NCBI RefSeq assembly: GCF_026262505.1
Contig: NC_067206.1
Span: 22,211,896-22,275,895, forward strand
Length of the DNA stretch: 64,000 nucleotides
DNA from: Trichomonas vaginalis G3
Taxonomy: Eukaryota > Parabasalia > Trichomonadida > Trichomonadidae
Direction of reading: 5' to 3'
The notes under the pieces are model-generated. The model was not told the DNA's origin, did no database searches, and worked only from the letters and a program-made list of their open reading frames with translations. Position numbers and translations under genes: made by a program. Shown here piece by piece: positions 1-11,707 of the stretch (the first letter of the stretch is position 1; each line of letters opens with the position of its first letter).

Positions 1-99
1 CGGTGAGAGAAATATTCAATGCATTTGGTTTTTTTGATAATTGCAAATTCTGCTTGGCAATTACCAGTTGAAAGATGAATCAATTTGTTAGTAAATATA

Positions 100-1399
100 G
101 GGTGTCCAAAGGTGCGTTTAGCACAGCGCTCTATATGAGACTATTAAAGGAGATATATGCTGATTATAAATATATAATAAAAAATATGAATATATGTATA
201 TGATGAGTATGTTGTATTTTGGCGCCATGCCGGGATATAAAATGAATTTTGAGACAAGAGGCAGTTTCGCGGGAAATTTTGGCGGGATTTTTTTCATTTT
301 TTTAATGAATCATAAAGAAAACATCCTCGCTCTTGCAAAAAAATGCAAAGACTGTAAAAAAATCTACGAGACATTGGTAAAATGCTTCGGTATGGATGCT
401 CCTAGCTATTCCACTGTAACGTATCATGTTAGGATGTATCACTTCATGAACAAAAAGGCGCCCATCATAAAAATTGACAAAAAATCGCCGGATCAAAGAA
501 AAATCAAAGCAATTCTTCAAGCGCTAGATGAAGACCCAAGAGCATCACTCAGAAGGATAGAGGAGATGACAAAGATACCACATACAACAGTCAGTTATTA
601 TCTGCACAATTATTTGAACTACAAACTAGCGTATACACGTTGGGTTCCGCACAACCTTAATTCAGTTCAAAAAAAATCTAGAGTCCAATCTTCGAAAGAG
701 CTCCTCTCTATATTGGGTGCGTATCAATCCAAGAAGTTTCGCTTTTTAGTAACAGGGGACGAGTCTTGATTTCAATATGCAACAGAAGCCAAAATCATGT
801 GGATCCCGAAGGATGAAAATCCGCAAACATTCCCGAAGAAAAAAATTAACACACCAATGATGATGTTGTCGGTTTTTTGGGGCGTGAATGGCATCATCGC
901 AATTGATATTCTTCAAAAACCTAATACGATGAATGCTCAGTATCTAATTGACAATGTTCTTACTCAAATTATCAATTCTGATGAGTTTGAGAAATCCAAA
1001 CAACAAAAACAAAAGTTTGCAATTCATTTTGATAATTCAAGAGTTCACAAAAGTCATAAGGTAATGAATTACTTGGTGGAAAACAATGTCAAAGTTGTTC
1101 CAAACCCAATTTATTCACCTGATATTGCACCCTCTGACTTTTATTTATTCGGCACGCTAAAAAAGAGAGCTGAAGGACGCGAATTCGCGAGTCCAGATGA
1201 TCTTGAAAATTTTGTAAGAGAGCAATTTGAGCAATTTTCTCATGATGATTTAAAGCGTGTCTTTCAAGCCTGGATCGATCGCTGCGAACGCGTGATTGAA
1301 TCCAATGGTGATTATATTTAAATAAACTTTATATATATGTAACTTGTTTATTTCTATTCGCAGTATTCAGGTTTGTGCTAAACACACCTTTGGACACCC
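100..1399 (+). mobile_element. Tvmar1-like mariner transposon
   Basis: A complete 1300-bp mariner. Imperfect terminal inverted repeats begin GGGTGTCCAAAGGTG and end in the reverse complement, and the dinucleotide TA flanks both ends (98-99 and 1400-1401), as expected of Tc1/mariner insertion. It holds one transposase gene. Size, termini and protein match the mariner lineage known from Trichomonas vaginalis. It sits exactly at the end of the reading frame of a Pmp-like gene on the minus strand. Confidence 0.95.
239..1321 (+). pseudogene. Mariner transposase with one in-frame stop
   Basis: DDD-type mariner transposase. The N-terminal half carries helix-turn-helix DNA-binding domains (RRIEEMTKIPHTTVSYYL region). 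The first catalytic Asp is in VTGDES, the second in HFDNSRVHKSH and the third in YSPDIAPSDFYLF, giving the mariner D,D34D pattern. One TGA at 767-769 replaces the Trp codon expected right after GDES, while the frame stays open on both sides. The protein is therefore split by a single nonsense change and this copy is probably not autonomous. The start is uncertain: Met codons at 194, 242 and 305 are in frame, and the sequence from 305 (MNHKENILAL) looks most like a transposase N-terminus. Confidence 0.92.
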
Positions 1400-1401
1400 T
1401 A

Positions 1402-2259
1402 TAGTTTTCTTGTATTAGTAGGTTCTACATTTCTAAGAAATGTTGATGAAGTCGAATTGTCAATGTAACAACTATCAACTGTTGTTTGTTCATTTGGATC
1501 CCAACTGTTATATATCAAATATGAACCTTGAGGAACAGTGTTGTTAATAAAAGAACAACTTTTTACAGTAAGAGAATTTTGTTCATGGAAAATAACTCCA
1601 GTTCCTGACTGAATGGTATTATTTATAATATTACATGAATCAATCAATGCGTAATTCCAAATATTTAGAATCATTTGTTCTGTTGCTAAATTATTAACAA
1701 TAGTTGTATAGTTATATTTTGTTGTGTATTTACCTAAAGGACTTTTAATCCAACCAGCAGGACAGTAACTAGCTTTACATGATGAGAAATTTGTTGATGA
1801 AACTACGATATTATCACGTTCGGCGTAAATAGAACAACCAACACTTTCTTTTCCTACATCGAAAAGGGAACTTTCAATAAAAAAGTTTAAGTTATCTCTG
1901 TCAATATATGTATATGAAAATTGGCCTTCACCTTGGCTTTGGCATTTTGTACAACAGAATTTTCGTTGAACAATCGAACTATTACTGCCGATTTTGAAGT
2001 AAATGCAACTTCCACTTTCTTCTGAAGTGCAGTTGCTAAAAGAACAACGGTTATGCAGTAATAAAGTGTTGGAAATGGAATCAAAGTAGATAACTCGGTT
2101 ATTATCATCAAAAAAATTGCACTCATCTAAGTAATATTGACCTTTACCTGCTGAAAGATTACAATTTTGACAATATTTAGTTTCTACTTCTGTAAATTGA
2201 CTTTTGAAGTAATTATTCCAAATATTGTCATCCTCTAAAGATAGAATTATGGTGAACAT
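1402..2259 (-). pseudogene. Pmp-like / beta-helix surface protein fragment
   Basis: 286 codons rich in Cys, Asn and Ser with short repeating strands of the type FSNCTSEESGSCIYF and CSFINNTVPQGSYLIYN. These resemble the right-handed beta-helix repeats of trichomonad polymorphic-membrane-protein-like surface proteins. No signal peptide or C-terminal membrane anchor is visible, so it is shorter than typical family members. The frame runs into the mariner, which supplies the stop codon. Without the mariner the same frame would close only four codons later, so either this is close to a natural end or the copy was already decaying. No convincing initiator motif is seen upstream of the ATG. Confidence 0.5.
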
Positions 2260-4851
2260 TTTATTAATTTGTCAAAAAGTGCCATCCTATCGTTTTTTTA
2301 GAATTTGAAAAAAAAAGCACTCAACTTATTTTTGTCAAAACTAGAGCAAAAATGCCCTAATGCATATGTCCTCCATGTTCTTTCTTGCTGGTGGCGTTAG
2401 CGATTATCAGAACAATCTTCTGTTTGCCTGAGAAGAAACGAATTCACCAATTTGTTGAATAAAGTCGAGAATTACATTTTTTGATATAACTTGAACAAAA
2501 TCTAGCATTTTACTAGTTCACATATGGTTTTTGATCTTTGATCTTTTGAATGTCAGAAATCAAATTTTGCCTGAATATTTATGGTCATATTCTGACACAA
2601 TGGAATTCGGTCGTGGTATTTTGCCAACAACAAGCAATCGAAAGTATCTATGAATCGTTTCTATTGAAAGAAATAATTATATACCATAATTAATTTTTCT
2701 CAACTGGTCAGAGAACGAGAAAAATGCTTAGATCTGAAGAGGATCGATATCATGTGGTGTTGTCAAGCAGTTCGAAATATCCAAAAACAAAATATTAAAT
2801 GAATAGATTTTGAGATGCTTATATATATATAGTCGGGAGAAAAAGGTATAAACGGGGCAAAAAGGTGTAAACCTTGATATTTAGAAGCCAATATTAATAT
2901 AAATAGTATCCTTACATTGAGTATATTTGGGCAGTGCATTCAAAACAAAAACTTAAAAATATGTAAATTTAGATATTTTAATTTTTTAAAAAAACTTAAT
3001 AAGACTCAAAAAATCATTGCTAGTAAATTAAAATAGTATATAAGCAATATCTTTATTCATTTTTGCCAATGAAACTTACAATTCTTTGAATAATTTGCAA
3101 GAATTTTATTCTTGTTGGCTTTCATTAAGGCCATGTGTAAAAATATTGTGATTTTTACTGGATCCTTTGGACTGTAATCTGTCTAAATTGACTTCAGCGG
3201 GCATAAACCAAATAAATTTCATTATTTGGCGTTTTTCTTCGATAAATATTAAGGAGAATGATCTAAATCATATGTGGAACCGTAACATTAAGTGATCATG
3301 TGTTGATCCATCAAGGAAATCAGTAGTTGTAGTTGGATAATCCATAATGAAAAATTATAAACGTTCATTTTTTATTAAGTTTTATTTCTTTCATATTTCG
3401 ATTATTTTAAGGATGTCAATTCGGAAAATTGTTTTCATTTTAGGAGAATATAATTTTCCTTTTCGAAAATTTAAAAAGTGAGGCGCGCAGGATTCGAACT
3501 TTTTTAAAAGTTGATTTAAATATATTCTAGTGTGGATTCTAAGGATAATATCATATTTAAAATAAGAATATACTAGTTTAGGTGGCATAATTTTTTTCGA
3601 TAAATTTGAGAGCATGTACGTTTAGGGCATCAAAAGTGTCAATTCGCTCAGCGAAAGCCGAGCTAGCTTCGTTCTCGAAAGAATAGGGAAGGAGTGAAAG
3701 AGAGTGATACAGATGTTGACACATTCATATCATTTCAACAAATTTTGATCAAATTGAAATGCAATGAAATTCAATTCACTTCATATCCTTCAGTCAGTAC
3801 ATTGACATCCTTCTACATCACAATGATAACTCGTGCATCAATAGTTCTACAACTAACTCAGAAAAAACAAGATTTTTCCTTCCAGCTTACAGCTTTTAAA
3901 AAGTTTCGATGATAAAAATCACTCTACTCTTGTTTATCGATATGTTGTGATAGTAGGTAAACGTATTCTTATCGATATTAATAAAAATATTTTTACGAAA
4001 ATCTGAACCAATTACAGAGTTATTCATAAAGTTTATGATAACTGTAATTACTTCATCTTTGTTTTATATTTGAATAAACAATTTAATTTAATTTGCATAA
4101 TTTTTTTTAGTTGAAAGACAGGAAACTTAGTTGAGTTTGTATTATTTTTATCGTTCAATTCATTGTATCAGTGAGTGATCCAGATATTTAAGATATTTAC
4201 AAAAAATTTATTAATTTGATTAACAAATTTTAATCAAAATAGCAAAAATCTATTTGATAGCTGTAAGCAAACAATAATTTTTATTTCAAGCAAAATCAAT
4301 TATTTTCATCTAAACGTATAAAATTGTCAATTTTATGAGAATAAATTTAAAATCTCATGAAATATAAAGGAGAGTAATATTTTTCAATTTTCTTTTTTTC
4401 TTTGTCTCAAATATTTTCTGTTGGGAATTTTCTTGTTATCAAAAAATAATTTTAATATTTGTTTATTTCATTACATACAATAAAATTTTAAAAACTCTAT
4501 TTGTTCACAAGAAAATTTTTTTCCTTCATATGAAGAAACATTTTGTTCTCCATTTGATGCTGAGTCTAAATCTCGATTTTTGAATTTTCTTCTTTCCAAA
4601 TTTCTTTTTTCCAAATTAGAAGTTTAATTCAAATTTTCAATAGTTTATATATTTTCTCAAACCGTCTTAGATTTTCTCACTTTTTAGGGATTTTCTCTCA
4701 AAATATACAAAAATAGTAATATCAATACATGTGTCTAATATACTTTAAAACCATCGTGATAAAGTTCAAAAACGAAGAGTTCTTCTCTCCAAATTTTTTT
4801 CAAAATCAAAAAAATGAGATAAAAAAGCATGTTTGGAAAATTCATTTTTAG
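2260..4851. other. Gene-poor AT-rich intergenic region
   Basis: About 2.6 kb with no convincing gene. Short open frames around 3391-3615 and 3694-3912 have the low-complexity composition of the surrounding DNA, and neither carries a recognisable domain or initiator motif. Nothing else is seen apart from A/T homopolymer tracts. Confidence 0.6.
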
Positions 4852-4868
4852 CATTTTAGGAATTTTCT

Positions 4869-5653
4869 TGTTATAGACCGAAAATAGATTTTTTCGGTTT
4901 TCTCTTCAAATAATTGAAAGAATGATACTATTATAGGTTTATTATATTATATAGCATATAATCATGCTATAGCCGAAAATTATAAGTTTTGAGAAGATTG
5001 AATATAACACAAATAAATTTGAATGTAAGTTAAATTGCTTGTTGTTTTTAATAGCTATTTAATGAGAAATCCAATATTGCAAAATTCAAATTGAATGATT
5101 GAAAGAACAGAAAAAGTCATTCTTTTCAATTTCGAATATGTTTCATTGTATTTATAATTATATGGCAAATAAGATATTTAAACTTGATTTTTGAAGGAAA
5201 ATTCACAAAATTGAATAAATTCAAATAATTTTTATTCAAAAATAAACTAGTTATTTGAGTTTAATACTAATTATCTATTCAAACTACAAAGTTTGTAATT
5301 TAAAATATTTTGTGAGATCAGATTGAATTAATTCAAGGTTCTTTTCAATTAATATTAATGACCATATTACGCATTTTCGAACATTCTAAACCAAATATAT
5401 AAAAATGGGAGACGAATGTTAAATTTGCTAGACATGGGGGAGTTGTCTGCAAAGTTTTAGCTCTTATCTCTAACAAAAAATTAATTTTTAAAAAAAAGAC
5501 CGAATACGTTTCACAGCGAGAAAAAAATAAAAGGCAAGATAGAATTTTCTAGACATAAAGAAGTTGTTTACCGAGTTTTAGCTCTTATCTCTAACAAAAA
5601 ATTAATTTTTAAAAAAAAGACCGAATACGTTTCACAGCGAGAAAAAAATAAAA
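4869..5653. repeat. Left TIR of the integrase transposon
   Basis: About 785 bp, nearly identical to the reverse complement of 28824-29606. The inner part contains two copies of a ~121-bp direct repeat starting with CTAGACAT (5428 and 5549), each holding TTTTAGCTCTTATCTCTAAC and TTTCACAGCGAG. The outer part is AT-rich and unrelated to the tandem unit. Confidence 0.9.
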
Positions 5654-5830
5654 CTTTACACTGATTTTAATTTTCATTTCTAGTCACTTTACTTATTATT
5701 TTTTCTTTTTTTTCATTTTAATTATAAATTATTTCATAATACGTTTATTTACGTTACCATTTTCTTTATTCTTTTGAATTCCATACTAGACACTTATAGA
5801 ATATTTTGATTGTTAACGTACTTCATTAGA

Positions 5831-6473
5831 ATGAATCCTTACAAAGGGTATGTCGATCGAATTTACCTAATTGGTATTTCCAATCAGATTGAAGAAGGTA
5901 AAATGACATGGGAAGAAGCTTGCACCCATGTTCCCATCGCCCCAACCCTTCAATCAAATGATTTCAAATATTTAGATGTTTCAAACTCTTTTTTACAAAA
6001 TCAATTTAGCTTACAGAATATCCCATTGCCTAAAGGCAAGAAAGGTCGTAGGGTCAATCCCTACGACCAAATCAAAGCTCTTGCTGTGATACATGACCAC
6101 TGGGCCTTTCCCTGTGGTCAAACAAAACAATGGAAACGTTTGAAATTACAAAAATTGATGTATCTTATAGAGAAGTACGCAGATACTTCAAAGAAAATCA
6201 TTTCACCAAGACGCGATTAGAGCATGCCGGGCCAGAAACAGCAGTAAGATATTGGGCGCTTTCACCCAATCTTATCTGGCACGCAGATGTTCATTATTTT
6301 AGGGGTGTTCGTGGCCAGTATATTTATGGCATAATCGACGATTTTAGCCGCAAAGTCCTAGCGTGTATACAAATACCAGATATGCTGGCAGCGACGACAG
6401 CGAACGTTGCAGCTTCCGCCTTCATTGAATTTGGCGCCCCTTATTGTTTCTGGACCGACAACGGTTCAGAAAA
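5831..6473 (+). pseudogene. Integrase-type transposase, 5' part
   Basis: N-terminal half of an rve-type (retroviral-integrase-like) DDE transposase. The ATG at 5831 begins MNPYKGYVDRIYL. Further on, HADVHYFRGVRGQYIYGIID with DDFSRKVL holds the first catalytic Asp, and FWTDNGSE the second. The reading frame is interrupted right after DNGSE by the Maverick insertion, and the protein continues on the far side at 28041. At least one older frame break also lies in this half, so the gene was probably already inactive or became so after the insertion. Confidence 0.85.
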
Positions 6474-7162
6474 AGTTAGTATACAAGTCTTGGGTATGGT
6501 GGCACTGCGCACCTCCTTACCCAATACTTGTGAATTTGACACTTTACAAAACCGTTAACGTATATTTTACAACATGAACGCAAAAACTAATTTAACCTTA
6601 AATATTTACAAAGCCGCCAACCACTTCACTAACGAACTCACTAATGTAAAAAATAAACGTTCTCACTATCGTTCTCACTAACGACTTCACTAATGTTCTC
6701 ATAAATTTTCCTCAATATCTTCATCATCAGTGTTAACCCTATTGTAGTCATACTTGAAGCCATAAACTTTCTCTAACTTCTTAACGTACAATTTACATAA
6801 CTTACCTTCGTCATCGTATGGTTTAATGATATAACTATTTCTATCTTTTACACAGTCAATGAAAAGTCAACTGGTCTCGGATGTATTTGAAAGAACATGT
6901 TATGCTCAGGAAGGAAGAATAAATGTTTAAATGTATGTTTGTTATACTGTGGAATTCGAATGAGTTGCTTTTGTTCTGTCATTTACATCCAAATAAAAAT
7001 AAAAATAAACTTAAAAATAAACTTAAAAATTAATGATATCACCACCCTCACACGTATGAAAACATAGCACAAAAATAAATTTAGGTGAAGAGGTGAGATG
7101 TCACCTGTTTTTTCACCTCTTTTTTCACCCGTTGAATTCATTACTTTATAACTCTCTTCCTT
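6474..7162. repeat. Left TIR of the Maverick
   Basis: About 689 bp, matching the reverse complement of 27352-28035 with a few small differences. It contains a degraded minus-strand copy of the small TIR gene (about 6699-6982) and ends inside the 3' end of the first inner gene. Confidence 0.93.
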
Positions 7163-7605
7163 GGTTTCTTTTTAGTTGCTTTCTTCACGTCTGTCTCCAG
7201 CTTAACTGTCTTTCTTCTTCGTCCGTAATGATACCAGTTACTTCCACCAGTCAATGGGTCAAATGGTCTTTCGTAAGGGTTTCCATACATTCCATAGGGA
7301 CCATACGGAAGAACTACTGGTGGAGGAAGAGTTCCATCGACTCTATTTAAATGCATTGTTTCACCTTTCATCTGGTCATTAAAGTCTTTTGCGTGTTTTG
7401 CAAACTCATCGTCCTTTCCTAAAGCATTTTCTGACTCAGTCGCAACCAAATTGGATGCTTTATTTATGAGTCCTATTTTATTTAATCTTAACTTCTTTGC
7501 AACCCAGCCTCCAATCTTTCCTTTATTTGCATCTAATGTCTTCGAAACTCTTCCTCCACTCATTTTATTTACTGCGTCATAAGCTTCCAAGTGCTTTTGC
7601 TCCAA
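7141..7605 (-). CDS. Maverick protein, unknown, basic C-terminus
   Basis: 154 codons. The N-terminal part is amphipathic (MSGGRVSKTLDANKGKIGGW), the middle has a Pro/Gly/Tyr-rich stretch (LPPPVVLPYGPYGMYGNPYE), and the tail is strongly basic (KKATKKKPRKRVIK). This composition would suit a virion-internal or DNA-binding protein, but that is only inference. It reads toward the left TIR, and its 3' end overlaps the TIR boundary just inside a GGTGAA...TTCACC stem. The true start may lie further upstream, since the coding-like sequence seems to continue. Confidence 0.5.
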   Translation of the reverse strand: MEQKHLEAYDAVNKMSGGRVSKTLDANKGKIGGWVAKKLRLNKIGLINKASNLVATESENALGKDDEFAKHAKDFNDQMKGETMHLNRVDGTLPPPVVLPYGPYGMYGNPYERPFDPLTGGSNWYHYGRRRKTVKLETDVKKATKKKPRKRVIK

Positions 7606-7744
7606 ATGCTAATGCTTTTGTTTCCCATTGCGCCTAAAGCTGCCCAAGCTACCATTTACACCATATTAAAATCATCTCTCTTCAATATTATCTCATAAAA
7701 GTTCTCGTTACTGGAGAAAGTCAATGAAACATAAACATTCTCAT

Positions 7745-7770
7745 GGACTTCGTCCTCGCCGCGTTGCGGC
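7745..7770. repeat. Paired GC mini-hairpin, copy 1
   Basis: GGAC-ttc-GTCC followed after 2 bp by GCCGC-gtt-GCGGC, in strongly AT-rich surroundings. Its reverse complement is identical over all 26 bases to the copy at 19685-19710. Confidence 0.8.
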
Positions 7771-7869
7771 TTCATAAACTCTCTTTCTTATATCATCTAT
7801 TCGCTTCAAAATGTCTGAACAATTGCTAACATCTTCTACAACAGTTATTTCATCATGAATGACCTTCAA

Positions 7870-8848
7870 GAACAAGCTCATTTAATATGCTATTAAAATC
7901 ATCTCAATAATGAGTCCATCCTTTCCATCTTTAAGGTAGCACAACATCTTTCATTGAAGAAGGTTCGACAAGTCTTATGTTAAACTTACTGACAAAGTTG
8001 TTATACTATAATGCTTCGGTGGCGAATACATGTAGTTTGAAAGACATAATATAGATTCTTCAGCAAATTCACTTATACTGGATTTTATAACAATGTTCTC
8101 ACGAGACCAAATACCACCAATTGACAATCTTGTAAGCAATCCTGCTGAACCTTCAACTGTAAACGTCGATGTAACATTCCACGAAGGTCATCTATTGACA
8201 TCGTTGAGTCACGTATTTAAATATTTTCTTAAAGCAATCGTCATTATCTAACCATGCAATAGCTTTGAAGTTTTCATTCGAATATACATCTGCTTCATTA
8301 AATGTAAAACCTGACTTCTTTGCAGAGATGACTTTAAAATCTATTGAGTTTGTTTCAAAATTATATGCTATGCTAACTTCTGAAGGTAATGGATGTCCTT
8401 CCGCAGTCAGTTGTTCTCTCACTACCGTTTGAAGCTTTGTATTAAAAACTTTCATGTCATCTCCTGTGTCTAGGTTCACATACACAGCAATAGGAAAACT
8501 ATCTTGCTTCTTTGTTTCATCATTATACCTCAAAACATTAAAGTTCTTCAATAATATTGTTTCTTCCTGCTGGAATACTTCGAACCTGTCTGATTTCAAT
8601 AGCTTTCTCACCTCCTACATACTCTACCCAGTGCCTTGGATATTCATAAGTAACTGACTTTCTTGAATTTTGGTAGGTTTCATCATAACGTGTTCATAGT
8701 ATATCTTTATACTCTTGTCAGTTAGACTCGGTGCTATGTTCTGAATATTTCTGACTTGCATTTTTAATGGAGATAAAATGAAGCATTTAATACATGACGT
8801 AGATGAAGACATGAATGAAACTACAGACAAACTTAACTCTTCTCTCAT
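7870..8848 (-). pseudogene. Broken Maverick gene, unknown, possibly structural
   Basis: A minus-strand coding remnant with a recognisable central part (FNVLRYNDETKKQDSFPIAV and SVAYNFETN-like strands). The beta-rich character would suit a virion component, but no family is recognised. It is broken in a few places. It diverges from the packaging ATPase gene, whose 5' end overlaps it around 8778-8848. Confidence 0.4.
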
Positions 8849-9666
8849 TCTTCCTTTCAGTAAGGACTATGAGTTCTGTGTCAAATGGCGTTATTTCTAT
8901 GTGGAAAGATGGTTCAGGTAAGACATTTAATTTAATTCGTCATATACTCATAACAGAACGTTTAGGAAAACGACTCATATTATGACCAAATCATTATATC
9001 AGCAACTTCAGACTCTATGGACTCAACAGCGAAAACATTTATGTCAAAAGTTCAAGCCTCTGTCGTTAAAGTTCCAGACAGTGAACTCATTGAATTTCTT
9101 CAACGTTACATTCGACGTAAGAGGAAATATTATGCCATCGTTGAATTTATACAGTCAGGAATGCAAAAGACTTCTGAGGAGATGGAAAGAATTATTGACA
9201 AACACCACTTACGTCAGTACTCAGGAGTTTACGATATGAAACGACTGACAAACTACATTCTTATCAAAATCTTCAAAAATACCCCTTCAAAAAATATCCT
9301 TCAAACACTCTGCTCGTTTGCGACGACTTCGCTGGTAAAGGTTTAGTGTCAAAACCTGACTCACCATTAGCTAACATCATTACTAAAGTCAGACATTACC
9401 ATTTAACTGTAGCAATACTTATGCAAACATGGAGGTTTTTAGCTTTAAACATAAAACGTCTCATAACTGACTTCGTTATCTTTCAAGGTTTCTCACGTTA
9501 TGATATTGAACTCATTTGGAAACAGTCAGGTATAACATTACCTTTTGAAGAAATTTGGGAAGCATATAAGTCTCTCATCTCTCCTCGTTCATACCTTGAG
9601 ATTCATATCATGACTAATACCATTAAAGTCAAAAATATTCCATGGGAACGACCAACATTGTTTTAA
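8778..9666 (+). pseudogene. Packaging ATPase (A32/FtsK-HerA type), broken
   Basis: Recognised from a Walker A motif (DGSGKT, about 8908-8925) followed by a helix typical of the family. A Walker B region (LLVCDDFAGKG, about 9311-9343) and the downstream LTVAILMQTWR segment are also visible. Such ATPases pump DNA into capsids in Polintons and large DNA viruses and are a core Maverick gene. It is broken in several places. The 3' end abuts, tail to tail, the next minus-strand gene. Confidence 0.75.
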
Positions 9667-10064
9667 AGTTTAACCTTCAATTGACTGATGGTAAACAAAT
9701 TCCATGCATCTCTGTCGCCATTTCTGTTAATATTTTTGCTGTCATTCATATCATCCACTTCCCCATCCGTTAACTTTTGAGGATATGCGTTAGAATAGCT
9801 GTTCTTAAATGAAGGCTTTTCACCTTTTAGCGCATAAACTCTATAACTTTCTGCATACTTTATGTTTGAACCTCCTGAGCCATCATTGACATAAATTTTT
9901 ATAGGCTTCCACCCTTTGTTCATGTTCCTGCTTCTTCCCTTAGCTCTTTTGTTCAGTAGTTCTACATCTTTATACACAGCACCTGTCTCAGTGAATTCAA
10001 CAATATTTTCATTCGTTAGCTTTACATTCAAACCCTTGTCGAGTATATTGTTCATTTCATACAT
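9663..10064 (-). CDS. Maverick protein, unknown
   Basis: The frame is open up to 10181, but the Met at 10064 (MYEMNNILDKGLNVKLTNEN) is favoured because the divergent gene starts at 10090 and the shared 25-bp gap carries the AT-rich start motif. The product would be about 133 residues: a beta-rich N-terminal part, an Arg/Lys-rich centre (LNKRAKGRSRNMNKGWKPIK) and a Gly-Ser linker. No family is recognised. It overlaps the end of the ATPase gene by a few bases on the opposite strand. Confidence 0.5.
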   Translation of the reverse strand: MYEMNNILDKGLNVKLTNENIVEFTETGAVYKDVELLNKRAKGRSRNMNKGWKPIKIYVNDGSGGSNIKYAESYRVYALKGEKPSFKNSYSNAYPQKLTDGEVDDMNDSKNINRNGDRDAWNLFTISQLKVKL

Positions 10065-10089
10065 ATAAAAGGTTTTTATTCTATATGAA

Positions 10090-10704
10090 ATGAGAAGCAA
10101 ATCCATCTTAGCTGGTGCCGTTAATGTTCCAATTGAACCAACATCAAATGTTGACTCACGAACGACAAACAATATTGTCATAAAGAACTATAGTTCAGAG
10201 TGTTTGAAAGAAAAAGAACCAGAACTGAAATCCGTGAATTTAAACTCAGCTTCAAACGCTAACGCTACATCAGATGTTAAGTTAGAGTATCCACCACTGG
10301 ACCAAGTTCTTTCAAGAGAAGCCAACGACAACCCTTACACAAATGTTCAAACAAATCCTTCAGATAACGTAGACCATTACCTTCTTCAGTTATACCAAAC
10401 AATTTTACTCAAAGACGATAAGAAGCTTTTGGTAAATCTTATAAGCAAGAACCAAATAATTTTAACAAAGGAGGACCTTGAAAATGTTATATCACGAATA
10501 ACAGGGAAACAATGTGTCATTGACTATCTCGACCCTGAAATTGAATGCTGTGGTCAAACGCCACCATTCATGAAAATAGGTAACATCCGCATCATTGAAA
10601 CACCAGGAACTACAGGAGTTGAGTTTAAGTATAAATATTCGAATGAATATACAAAACTTTCAACAGAATATAAACTTTGTTTGAAATATGTTTTAGTAAA
10701 TTAA
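10090..10704 (+). CDS. Maverick protein, unknown
   Basis: 204 codons, whole. The N-terminal 90 residues are Asn/Ser/Glu-rich and likely disordered. The rest looks folded (LLQLYQTILLKDDKKLLVNL, then ISRITGKQCVIDYLDPEIEC). TTTTTATTCTATATGAA directly precedes the ATG. It is divergent from the 9663-10064 gene and convergent with the next one, overlapping it by 4 bp. No similarity is recognised. Confidence 0.5.
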   Translation: MRSKSILAGAVNVPIEPTSNVDSRTTNNIVIKNYSSECLKEKEPELKSVNLNSASNANATSDVKLEYPPLDQVLSREANDNPYTNVQTNPSDNVDHYLLQLYQTILLKDDKKLLVNLISKNQIILTKEDLENVISRITGKQCVIDYLDPEIECCGQTPPFMKIGNIRIIETPGTTGVEFKYKYSNEYTKLSTEYKLCLKYVLVN

Positions 10705-10970
10705 AGCAATTTGTAATATCTGTCCAAAACTTCTTCAACAGTATCGAACTCATCTTCATAATGCAAACCTAATCTTATTGACTTGGTGCAGTTTTCACTA
10801 ACACAATATAGCGCTTTGCGCTCGGCGCCTTTGACGCCTTTTTCTGTTCTCTTGACTGACATAACTAATTCATTTGTTTCATCAAACAGCAACAACCAAA
10901 GTTCATGACCTAATACATAACATTCATACTTTATATTTTTAGCTCTGAGTTCTCTTGTAAGCTGTTGCAT
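10701..10970 (-). CDS. Maverick small protein, unknown
   Basis: 89 codons (MQQLTRELRAKNIKYECYVL...). A compact alpha/beta protein is likely, with no recognised family. One of the GC-rich paired mini-hairpins of this element (10808-10836) lies inside the frame and encodes the KGVKGAERKALYC stretch, so the hairpin is read through in frame. The gene's start overlaps the 3' end of the preceding minus-strand gene. Confidence 0.45.
   Translation of the reverse strand: MQQLTRELRAKNIKYECYVLGHELWLLLFDETNELVMSVKRTEKGVKGAERKALYCVSENCTKSIRLGLHYEDEFDTVEEVLDRYYKLL
10808..10836. repeat. Paired GC mini-hairpin, copy 2
   Basis: AGCGC-ttt-GCGCT, then GGCG-cctttga-CGCC. It lies within a minus-strand gene and is read in frame. 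Confidence 0.65.
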
Positions 10971-11707
10971 TTAATATTTTCTAAAAAGTCAACTTCAACA
11001 GTCATTCGCACTGGTGCCTTCAGTTCTACAGGCTCGCCTTGAAAGTCAACAAGTCTGAATTGCATGTCTTTCAAATTATGAGGACTAATGCGAACCCATT
11101 TACCTAAATGAGTTGCTATGACAGGAACGTTTGGAATGAACATTGAATTGACTGCATAACAGAAGGATTTATATTCTACTGAACCTTTACTATTAACTCC
11201 TGAAATACCTGTGACATTAGCTATTTTTGACTCAATGTATAAACAATTACCATAACATACGTATGGAACAGATTTCATCTCAATCGTTTTGTCAACACTT
11301 TTCAAAGGAAATGTCATATGGTATGCACCCAGAAGCAATTGAACTCTATGACTCATTCGTGTTATCTTAAACTCCTTTGCATAACTGAACTTCAAAACTC
11401 CTGCAATAAGTTTAACATTCATTAAGTTTTCTTCGTTATCCTTGTTTATTGTAGTATTTATGAGCGCATTTAACACTCCAGCTAATGTTTCCATCTTATA
11501 TTCTACATTATTGTGAAATCTTATTTCGTGCTTCTTTCCATCTATTTCAAGCTCCATGAAATCTGTTTCATCTGTTAAACGAATGAAGCGATAGTATTGA
11601 AGTCAACAACTCTGAATGCAAGTGGCTCATTCTGAAGACCTAAGTTTGTTTGAAGCTTTACTGTCCCGTATTCGTTTGGGTCTGTACTTTGCAAATAGAA
11701 CAACATT
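10931..11707 (-). pseudogene. Possible penton/minor capsid protein, broken
   Basis: A minus-strand gene remnant of about 250 codons. It is rich in beta strands, with alternating hydrophobics, and ends in FRLVDFQGEPVELKAPVRMT followed by VEVDF. That tail resembles the C-terminal strands of single jelly-roll minor capsid (penton) proteins of Polintons. The assignment rests only on this resemblance. About one break. Confidence 0.35.

Noticed and set aside
1-97. Continuation of the Pmp-like gene beyond the mariner
   Set aside because: In the frame used up to the TA site a stop follows after four codons. A longer frame exists only in another phase, so continuation is not supported.
3391-3912. Two short open frames as possible small genes
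   Set aside because: No domain, composition of AT-rich background, no initiator motif and no coding-like codon use.
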